Positions 57,290-64,000 of a stretch of 64,000 bases of DNA are shown here, one piece after another (position 1 is the first letter of the stretch; the number at the start of each line of letters is the position of its first letter). Position numbers and translations under genes: made by a program. The notes below the pieces were generated by a model. That model ran no database searches, was not told where the DNA came from, and saw only the letters and a list, made by a program, of their open reading frames with translations. The DNA comes from Terriglobia bacterium (GTDB taxonomy: Bacteria > Acidobacteriota > Terriglobia > Terriglobales > Acidobacteriaceae), in NCBI GenBank assembly GCA_020073385.1, contig JAIQFH010000033.1, positions 1-64,000 of the forward strand, written 5' to 3'.

Positions 57290-58417
57290 CTAGGGCCTGC
57301 TTGCGCGACGATCGGGAGCAACATATTCGAACGTCGGGCCCGCTGTCGCAAGCCCATCCTCAGTGGGCATCTGCATCAGGGTCTGAGCCTGAGCCTTCAA
57401 GGAGTACATTGCTCCTATCGCGGCCCCGAGCATTTGTGGGACGCCGTTGAACGCCTCTTCCAGACTTCGCAACAACGAGCAATAAGAATGGTTGAACTCA
57501 TCCTGGGCAATGCGGATCGGACTGCCCGGAGCATGATCGGAGGTTCGCGGGTTGGCCCTCATTAGCCGGACTGCGTTCCAGTCAATCGAAATCGGATCGC
57601 CGGTCGGACCGGACCGTGGGGTGTCTCCGCGACGATACCTTCGGCCAAGTTTAAGTTCCAGAAAGCGGTAGTAATGGGCGACCTGGTCCCGTTCGGGATG
57701 AAAAACGTCGCTGTCTCCATCCCACACCTGGGCATGGTTCGCCCCCTCCCCTTGTTCCACGACTTCCTCCAGCGCGGCGAGGGCAGAATCCAGGTTGTTG
57801 ACGGCGATGATGTGCCCGCCACCGCCGTAAATGTGCTCGTCGGTGACTTGCCGGGCTGGATCACCACAGAAGACACTAGCCTCCCCGAGAGTTACAGAGA
57901 GGTTGCGAACCCCCTGCTTGATTGACTCATAGAACTGGCCTATCGTCTCGTAGCTATCGCCCTCCGGGGGCCCGCTCGTCGGCGATGGTTGCTCGATTTT
58001 CAAGAATGTCTCAACCGCATCAGGGCCAAAACGGAATAAAGAGATCTCGAACGTGCGGTCGCTATGGGGGAGCGGGCGGGGATACCCCGGCAGCATTTGA
58101 GGGATGTCTAGTCGTGGTCGTCCACCCACAGCGTTCAGAAGATTTGCCGCCAGCATCAGATGCAACATCTCCTCGACGACAACGCTGGTTATCACTTCGA
58201 CGGCTTCCAAGTTGCGGCCTGGCTCAATCGAGTACAGCGCACAGAGATACGGGGGTATTGTTGAGTGCTCCAACTCAATCGCCCAATGCAGATGCTCGCG
58301 CAGGCTCTCCAGCGAAGTGATAGTTCCAGCCAACGGAGCGCCCATTCCTCCTTTGGCCTGGGAAATCGCGGATTCGGTCCCCACGACGATCAGGGATGCT
58401 GAATCGAACATATTCAT
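57290..58417 (-). CDS. VioB-type ferritin-like domain protein
   Basis: A 375-residue protein with an N-terminal ferritin-like domain of the type found in VioB, the iminophenylpyruvate dimer synthase of violacein synthesis (PF12902). The iron-site pattern is visible: IELEHSTIPPYLCALYS, then VVVEEMLHLMLAANLLNAVGG (quoted as VVVEEMLHLMLAANLL), with Glu and E-x-x-H ligands. The C-terminal half (FNHSYCSLLRSLEEAFNGVP) adds helices. The start is uncertain: ATG 58417 or 58411, with an open frame to 58510. Relatives outside violacein clusters have no fixed role. It leads two tiny acidic genes and is divergent from a Rieske-CDGSH operon. Confidence 0.82.
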   Translation of the reverse strand: MNMFDSASLIVVGTESAISQAKGGMGAPLAGTITSLESLREHLHWAIELEHSTIPPYLCALYSIEPGRNLEAVEVITSVVVEEMLHLMLAANLLNAVGGRPRLDIPQMLPGYPRPLPHSDRTFEISLFRFGPDAVETFLKIEQPSPTSGPPEGDSYETIGQFYESIKQGVRNLSVTLGEASVFCGDPARQVTDEHIYGGGGHIIAVNNLDSALAALEEVVEQGEGANHAQVWDGDSDVFHPERDQVAHYYRFLELKLGRRYRRGDTPRSGPTGDPISIDWNAVRLMRANPRTSDHAPGSPIRIAQDEFNHSYCSLLRSLEEAFNGVPQMLGAAIGAMYSLKAQAQTLMQMPTEDGLATAGPTFEYVAPDRRASRP

Positions 58418-58680
58418 GACAATGATCCATCGCAGCTCATGCACTAGAGACCAATCACGGCCCCGATTTGTGACGGTCACTGCTCGGATTGTTTGAGATC
58501 TCTTTGTCACATTTAGTGGGTTTGTCCTGTCATAGAGAGCGACGAGGTGGGAGTCCGCTTTGTGTCGCCTCCCATCTCACACGTGCCGCCAAGACGCGTC
58601 ACAAGATGAGATGGGTCGTCACGATCCTTTCCCAATGCGAACGGAAGCGTCGAACACCTCAATCAGGAAATGAGAGACGA

Positions 58681-59034
58681 ATGATGCAGACCAATACGCA
58701 GGCAAACGTTGCGGATCCTCCCACTCAATCCGAGGCCCTCAAAGACAACCAATTTCGTATAGACGCGGTGCCGTCCGGTTCGGCGCTATTGGTCGGTGAC
58801 GCGGCGGTGTTTAATGTCGGCGGCAGTTTCTGTGCCACAGAGGCTAAATGCACTCATCGGGGAGGTCCGTTGAATGAAGGCAAACTTGAGGGATCAACGG
58901 TGACCTGCCCATGGCACGGAACTCAGTTCAACGTGTGCACGGGCGCAGTGTTGCGAGGCCCCGCCACGGAGCCGGTCAAAACGTACCGCGTGATTGTGGA
59001 AGGCGCAATCGGACGTGTGGAGAAAGAAAATTGA
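58681..59034 (+). CDS. Rieske-type ferredoxin
   Basis: A 117-residue soluble Rieske [2Fe-2S] protein. ATG 58681 is preferred (GAGAGACGA before); the frame is open to 58489. Cluster ligands are in CTHRG (Cys, His) and CPWHG (Cys, His), within FCATEAKCTHRGGPL and TVTCPWHGTQF. It resembles ferredoxin subunits of oxygenase systems. Its TGA overlaps the next ATG (TGATG), so the two electron carriers are made together. Confidence 0.93.
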   Translation: MMQTNTQANVADPPTQSEALKDNQFRIDAVPSGSALLVGDAAVFNVGGSFCATEAKCTHRGGPLNEGKLEGSTVTCPWHGTQFNVCTGAVLRGPATEPVKTYRVIVEGAIGRVEKEN

Positions 59035-59507
59035 TGGCGACGAGCGACACGATTCGTCATTACGCCGATGACGCTATCGACATAAGTTACGATGTGCGCC
59101 GTTGTATCCACGCGGCTGAGTGCATACGCGGGCTCCCGGCGGTGTTCGATAGTAGTCGTCGGCCGTGGATCGTGCCCTCCTCAGCCAGCGCTGACGCGAT
59201 TGCTGATGTGATCGCGAGGTGCCCGAGCGGGGCATTGCACTTTACACGACGCGATGGCGGCCTGTCTGAAACACCGCAGAAGCCCACTGCGATCGAGCCG
59301 ACGCCAGGAGGGCCTTATTATGTGCGCGGCCTCGTAGAGCTACGGTCGGCCGACGGGAGTTCGGTGGTCGAGGACGTGAGGATGGCGCTGTGCCGCTGCG
59401 GCCAATCCCACAATAAGCCGTTCTGCGATAACAGCCATTTCGCTGCCGGCTTCGATGACCCCGGCGCCGTTCCGAACTCTGCCCCGCCGGCCGAAAATAA
59501 GAAATGA
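59034..59507 (+). CDS. Fer4_19-CDGSH fused iron-sulfur protein
   Basis: A 157-residue protein with two iron-sulfur modules. Residues of about 15-70 match the Fer4_19 type (VRRCIHAAECIRGLPAVFD and RPWI, then ARCPSGAL). Residues of about 100-145 are a CDGSH zinc-finger-type [2Fe-2S] domain (LCRCGQSHNKPFCDNSH) with its three Cys and one His. The fusion occurs in bacteria and probably moves electrons or senses redox state. It is translationally coupled to the Rieske gene. Confidence 0.92.
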   Translation: MATSDTIRHYADDAIDISYDVRRCIHAAECIRGLPAVFDSSRRPWIVPSSASADAIADVIARCPSGALHFTRRDGGLSETPQKPTAIEPTPGGPYYVRGLVELRSADGSSVVEDVRMALCRCGQSHNKPFCDNSHFAAGFDDPGAVPNSAPPAENKK

Positions 59508-59575
59508 CGTATTCGCTTGAGGTATCAGCGTTCTCCTCAGATTTAATATCAACTGCCAAAGGCAAAGGGGGACAG

Positions 59576-60151
<576 letters not shown>

Positions 60152-60173
60152 CAGCGTTAATCTGGAGTGCCTC

Positions 60174-61505
60174 ATGAATCAGAGCGCGACGTCCCTTCGA
60201 AGTCACTGCCTGTCGCCGGCGCGAGCAAGAGTGGCAATGGATGCACCCCTAGGCTCCGCAAGTTATGCTCGGATGTTTCCTGAGCTGCCGTCGTTTCAGG
60301 CGGATGAGCAATTTCTGCACGCGCTTGGTCGTGCAGGCGGTCCCTGCGATTGCGCAGACCTCGATGATTCTCCCGACGAGTTGGCGGACACCGCCGCTGG
60401 TTGGCCTATCCTCGGCCAATTTGTGGCTCACGATATCACGGCCGACCGGTCCATTTTGCGATCCCATGCCAATACGGCGGAATTACGAAATGCCCGCAGC
60501 CCTCAACTCAACCTTGAATGTCTGTACGGCGACGGACCGACCGGCCAGCCGTTCCTCTACCAGCGTGAGGACTCAGCGAAGTTCCTGCTCGGTTTGGATG
60601 AAGCAGACGTGCAACGAAACGGAGAGGGCATCGCAATTGTCGGCGACCCGCGCAACGATTCCCACATGCTGATGTCACAGCTGCATCTCGCCATGCTCAA
60701 GGCTCACAACATGTTCGTCGATGAACTTCGACGCACCGGAGTGGCGAACGACCGCGTGTTCGACCAAGCGGCCAGGCAGTTGCGCTGGCACTATCAATGG
60801 ATCGTTCTTAACGAGTTTCTGCCCGCGCTCGTCGGACAGACCCTTGCAGATCTGGTGCTTCGAGAAGGCCCTCAGTGGTTTCGCCCTGCGCGCGGCGGAT
60901 TTATGCCGCTCGAGTTTGCCGACGCAGCCTATCGCTACGGCCACTCTCAGATTCGCCACCGCTATCAGTTGAACTTGCAGACTGATCCCGTGCTGCTCTT
61001 TCCTGATCTCCTGGGATTCCGCGCGGTGCCGCGTGAGCGAACGATCGACTGGACGCTGTTCTTCGACGCACCCGGTGCGACAACTGCGCAGCGGTCAAAG
61101 AAGATCGACGGGAAGCTGGTGAGGGCGCTCATTGAGATGCCGGTAGCCGTCACCGGTGAGTGCGAGATTGAAGACTACCATTCTCTCGCCGTCCGTGACC
61201 TGCAACGCGGCCAGGGTGTCGGGCTTCCGTCGGGCGAGGCGTTGGCCAGTCACATGGGTATAGCCCCGCTCACCGCGGAGCAGGTTGGCATCGCCTCCAC
61301 GGGCTGGCAGGGCGAGACTCCATTGTGGTACTACATCCTCCGCGAAGCCGACGCCTGTACAGGAGGTCATCGTCTTGGTCCCGTTGGTGGCCGGATCGTG
61401 ACGGAGGTGTTGGTTGGACTCGTCGATGCGGATGCGACATCGTTTCGTCAGAACAGCCGCGACTGGCGGCCGCAAAAAACACTTATTGAATTGCTCGCCT
61501 CCTAG
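60174..61505 (+). CDS. Animal-type haem peroxidase
   Basis: A 443-residue protein of the animal haem peroxidase family (PF03098, peroxidasin group). ATG 60174 follows GGAG; the frame is open to 60141 inside the previous gene. The distal-His region is at about residue 85 (GQFVAHDITAD), the central helix region reads MLMSQLHLAMLKAHNMFVDE, and the proximal-His helix is at about residue 256 (YRYGHSQIRHRYQLN). No signal peptide is seen. These enzymes oxidise halides or organic donors with hydrogen peroxide. It closes the redox operon. Confidence 0.92.
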   Translation: MNQSATSLRSHCLSPARARVAMDAPLGSASYARMFPELPSFQADEQFLHALGRAGGPCDCADLDDSPDELADTAAGWPILGQFVAHDITADRSILRSHANTAELRNARSPQLNLECLYGDGPTGQPFLYQREDSAKFLLGLDEADVQRNGEGIAIVGDPRNDSHMLMSQLHLAMLKAHNMFVDELRRTGVANDRVFDQAARQLRWHYQWIVLNEFLPALVGQTLADLVLREGPQWFRPARGGFMPLEFADAAYRYGHSQIRHRYQLNLQTDPVLLFPDLLGFRAVPRERTIDWTLFFDAPGATTAQRSKKIDGKLVRALIEMPVAVTGECEIEDYHSLAVRDLQRGQGVGLPSGEALASHMGIAPLTAEQVGIASTGWQGETPLWYYILREADACTGGHRLGPVGGRIVTEVLVGLVDADATSFRQNSRDWRPQKTLIELLAS

Positions 61506-61628
61506 CGTCGAGCGAGAGTTCCTTGCAGCATCAGTAGCGCTCCGAACTGGCATTTGCAGGGAGTCTTCCCACAATCCCGCTGCCCCAGTGTTCATGTTTC
61601 TTAACTTTCTATCGGGGCTTTGTCGACG

Positions 61629-62189
61629 TCACCACTTGACCATCGGCAGGGGGGTGAGCGGGTGCTTCCACAATCGATCAATCGTCAGCTGAACGAGCCG
61701 TCGATGGAAGCCCGCGCTCGGCCACGTGGTGGCGACGGCCGCGATGAACGTGCGCGGCAGGCCGAACCTTCGTAGCCCGAGCGACACGTCGATCCAATCT
61801 GCACGCCGAAATGATTCGACCAGCGACTGCGGATTTGCGTGCGAGTGCGTGATCTTATGGTGATCCACGATCATCGCCTCGATCTCGGGGATCCACTCCG
61901 CCATCCCTCGAGTCGCGAGGTGCTTGCGCGCGATTGCGACTGATGGAGCGATGTAGTCGAACGTATTGTTCGTCCAGATCCCGAGGTCGTGGAAGACGGC
62001 AGCCACAGCTATCTTCTCGAGCTCGACGCGGCTGTCTCCCACGATCGCGAGGCACAGATTCACAACCCGGTACACGTGGTTCCGATACGCGATGAGGTCG
62101 TGCCCTAACTCCGACGCGTGATCGTCCAGAACCTCTTCGACGGTCGGGAGGCTCGTTCGCAGGCCGGCGTAGTTGGCGTACTGCACCAT
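61629..62189 (-). CDS. HD-domain phosphohydrolase-like protein
   Basis: A 186-residue HD-domain protein. The metal-binding motif is at about residue 67 (VFHDLGIW), preceded by a His in RNHVYRVV and followed by MIVDHHKI. It lacks a GYP motif, so it is not a cyclic-di-GMP phosphodiesterase of that class. Ribosome binding site GGAG lies ten bases before ATG 62189. It is divergent from a frameshifted hydrolase gene. Substrate unknown. Confidence 0.88.
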   Translation of the reverse strand: MVQYANYAGLRTSLPTVEEVLDDHASELGHDLIAYRNHVYRVVNLCLAIVGDSRVELEKIAVAAVFHDLGIWTNNTFDYIAPSVAIARKHLATRGMAEWIPEIEAMIVDHHKITHSHANPQSLVESFRRADWIDVSLGLRRFGLPRTFIAAVATTWPSAGFHRRLVQLTIDRLWKHPLTPLPMVKW

Positions 62190-62244
62190 TGGCGTCGAAC
62201 TCCATAGCTAACCGCTCGTAACGAAGACCGAACGACGCGTCGAA

Positions 62245-62282
62245 ATGTGACAGGTGTGCGTCGTGGAAGAACCTTGTCACAT
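62245..62282. promoter_or_regulatory. Inverted repeat in the HD-hydrolase divergent region
   Basis: ATGTGACA (62245-62252) and TGTCACAT (62275-62282) form perfect eight-base arms with a 22-base spacer, in a region between divergent genes. It may be a dimeric regulator site. No regulator gene is adjacent. Confidence 0.35.
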
Positions 62283-62360
62283 CATGACACGTTGCCTGGT
62301 CCTAGCTGGCACGAACGTACCATTAGCGTTCTGTTGTCACGAGAACATGAGGAGGAGGAG

Positions 62361-63282
62361 ATGACCATCGCGACCACCAAATCGACCATTACTGAGCACG
62401 AGGCAGCGCAGGTCGAGCGCGCGAACGCCTCAGGCGCCACACCCGTTGTCTTCGTACACGGGCTCTGGCTTCTGCCCTCCAGCTGGGACCGTTGGGTGAC
62501 GCTGTTCGAGGACGCCGGCTACGTGGCGTTGACACCGGGTTGGCCGGGCGATCCCGAGACGGTCTCCGAGGCCAGAGAGCACCCTGAGTTGGTCGCGGGT
62601 AAGGGGATCGGCGAGATCGCCGACTACGAGGAGGCAATCATTCGTCGCCTGAATCGGAAGCCCGTGATCATGGGCCACTCCTTCGGCGGTCTGCTTACCA
62701 TGATTCTCGCGGGGCGCGGCCTCGCCGTCGCGTCGGTCGCGATCAGCCCTGCTCCGTTTCGCGGCGTGCTCCCGCTACCGATCCCGGCACTGCGAACGGC
62801 CAGCGTCGCCCTGCGTAATCCCGCGAACTGGAACCGCGCGGTCCCGCTCAGCTACGAGCAGTTCCGCTACAGCTTCGCCAACGAGGTCGGCGAGGACGAG
62901 GCGAAGGAACTGTACCTCGGCTACTCCGTCCCTGGTGCCGGCGAGCCGCTCTTCCAGGCAGCGTCCGCTAACTTGAATCCTTGGTCAGAGGCGAAGGTCA
63001 ACTCGACGAACCCGGACCGAGGTCCGATGCTGATCGTCTCGGCCGACTCGGACCATACGGTCCCGTGGGCGATCGCGAACGCGGCGTACAAAAAGCAGAA
63101 GCGCAAACAAGGGCGTGACCGAGATCGTCAAGATGCCGGGCCGAGGGCATTCGCTCACGATTGACGCCGGCTGGCGGGCCATCGAATCCAGCAGTGCCTC
63201 GGCGAGATTGCCGATCGGCGCGTCTCCGGGCCAGGGGGTGATGATTTGGCAGAGGTTCGATTGCAAGAAGGCGAGTCAATAG
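62361..63282 (+). pseudogene. Alpha/beta hydrolase with a late frameshift
   Basis: An alpha/beta hydrolase of about 270 residues (start ATG 62361 with GGAGGAGGAG before it; oxyanion region VVFVHGLWLLPSSW; nucleophile GHSFGG). The open frame ends at 63164 with a nonsense tail (KKQKRKQGRDRDRQ). In the next frame the normal end appears: GVTEIVKMPGRGHSLTIDAGW, with the catalytic His in GRGHS. An extra A in the run at 63105-63107 explains the shift. Repaired, the frame would run on to 63282, overlapping the rpsU start. Either a real mutation that removes the catalytic His, or a sequencing error. Confidence 0.75.
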
Positions 63283-63443
63283 ACAACGCCCTCCGTCGAT
63301 TCAAGCGCAAGGTTCAGACGGAGGACATCATCAAGGAAGTGAAGTGCCACTCTTTCTATCTGAAGCCAGGCGCGAAGCGCCGGGTGAAGCAAGCCTTAGC
63401 GCGAAAGCGTGCCCGAAAGAAGATTCGCAAAGAATCAGATTGA
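63246..63443 (+). CDS. rpsU: Ribosomal protein bS21
   Basis: A 65-residue small-subunit ribosomal protein bS21 (MAEVRLQEGESIDNALRRFK at the N-terminus; HSFYLKPGAKRRVKQ in the middle; basic tail KRARKKIRK). It starts at TTG 63246 with GGGGG nearby; no ATG is in frame. Some Cys/Ser changes (KCHSFYL in place of the usual KRHSFYL) are small variations. It binds the 30S platform and helps initiation. It stands just after the frameshifted hydrolase. Confidence 0.95.
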   Translation: MAEVRLQEGESIDNALRRFKRKVQTEDIIKEVKCHSFYLKPGAKRRVKQALARKRARKKIRKESD

Positions 63444-63496
63444 GGAATTGAGTTGCAACCAAATGGGCCGCCGCTGTCGAGCAGCGGACTTCACCG

Positions 63497-63697
63497 CTAC
63501 TTTTCAACGTCGAAGTAAATTTTCGTAGTGGTGCGGTATTTGACTATCTTCTTGCCGTCCAGTTCTATCTCTAATTCCGCCACTCGTGCCCACTTCATAC
63601 CCCGAACTGTTTTTGCAGCTTCTGCTACCGCGTTTTCAGCAGCCTTGGCGAAACTCTCTTTGGAAGTTCCGACTACCTCAATAATCTTCTGCGTCAT
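63497..63697 (-). CDS. Dodecin, flavin-binding protein
   Basis: A 66-residue dodecin (MTQKIIEVVGTSKESFAKAA; AVAEAAKTVRGMKWARV; VKYRTTTKIYFDVE). ATG 63697 has AGGAG seven bases before it; the frame is open ten codons upstream. Dodecins form 12-subunit shells that bind flavins, and the conserved Trp of the flavin-stacking site is present in GMKWARV. It is convergent with rpsU. Confidence 0.93.
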   Translation of the reverse strand: MTQKIIEVVGTSKESFAKAAENAVAEAAKTVRGMKWARVAELEIELDGKKIVKYRTTTKIYFDVEK

Positions 63698-64000
63698 TGT
63701 GGTTCTCCTGATGATTGTGATTTGCACTTTGGATTGTACCGCTGGTTTTGGCGGTCATTGCCTCCACCGCCAGTGCGCCGAGCAGGTTCCCGGTTCAAAG
63801 AGGTAACCGTAGGTCTGGCACCCATCCCACGACCGTTCAAAAGTGAGCAGTTTTTCAAATGAACTAAGGCTACCCTGTATGGGATTTGGAAGACCAAGTC
63901 GGTGCTGTATATACCGTGCGAAGGTCAGATCGTTGATCGATTTTGCAATTCCGGGCGACCTTTTGGCGATTCACTTTGTTTCGCCGTAAGGGCCGAAGTG
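63698..64000. other. Trailing stretch without a recognised gene
   Basis: No convincing gene is seen. The dodecin promoter should lie near 63700-63800. The sequence is cut by the end of the window. Confidence 0.45.

Noticed and set aside
62985-63279. Leftward frames of 93 codons over the end of the frameshifted hydrolase
   Set aside because: They are shadows of the high-GC hydrolase sequence on the other strand and lack start signals.

Overview
The window looks like a chromosome segment of a soil Acidobacteriota (Terriglobia-like). This rests on family content, not on a marker gene: a large Oar-type TonB-dependent receptor with an N-terminal carboxypeptidase-regulatory domain, a HAF-repeat secreted protein, the TPR remnant of a Ser/Thr kinase, two giant two-component-propeller sensor kinases, many Tat- or Sec-exported hydrolases, and moderately high GC. 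The only housekeeping gene is rpsU (bS21) at the far right. No rRNA, complete tRNA, CRISPR array, integrase or transposase gene was seen.

Left part (1-10.9 kb): a HAF-repeat secreted protein, a Tat-exported discoidin-domain glycosidase-like protein, and a leftward operon (8046 to 4444) of a SnoaL-like protein, a degenerate tautomerase, a methyltransferase, an SBP56/methanethiol oxidase-type protein and a His-rich membrane protein. This operon is divergent from a truncated AraC regulator. At about 8989 the AraC gene is fused to the 3' part of a kinase-TPR gene, which marks an old deletion.

Central island (10.9-35.6 kb): two direct repeats of about 475 bp (10893-11367 and 35139-35609) bracket 23.8 kb. 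Each carries the 3' half of a tRNA-Phe(GAA) gene, the kind of sequence left by integration at a tRNA. Inside is one divergent catabolic locus centred on 21.4-21.6 kb. The leftward arm encodes sucrose phosphorylase, an MFS transporter, a mutarotase-like protein, a GH31 glucosidase/xylosidase, a tannase/feruloyl esterase-family protein and an esterase. The rightward arm encodes a GntR-LacI-type regulator, a TonB-dependent receptor, an acetyl-esterase-like hydrolase, two Nif3-like proteins, a GDSL hydrolase, another esterase, a PfkB fructokinase and a type-B carboxylesterase. Six predicted esterases with sucrose phosphorylase and fructokinase suggest uptake and breakdown of acylated sucrose or related phenolic sugar esters. 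That substrate is inferred.

Right of the island (35.6-47.7 kb): a lipoprotein, propeller histidine kinase, response regulator and DoxX-like operon, tandem epoxide hydrolases, a VOC protein, a flavoprotein remnant, a one-Cys thioredoxin-like protein and a sigma-like protein, ending at a third tRNA-Phe fragment (47656-47705).

From 48 to 57 kb are two ECF41-like sigma factors, both cut off at the start of the SnoaL domain, around dps and a sigma-54 activator. An inverted second copy of the kinase-regulator-DoxX set follows, with a decayed extra DoxX copy. From 56.8 to 61.5 kb lies a redox cluster: a VioB-like ferritin-domain protein with two tiny acidic proteins, divergent from Rieske, Fer4_19-CDGSH, TMEM175-like and haem peroxidase genes. 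The window closes with an HD-domain protein, a frameshifted hydrolase, rpsU and a dodecin.
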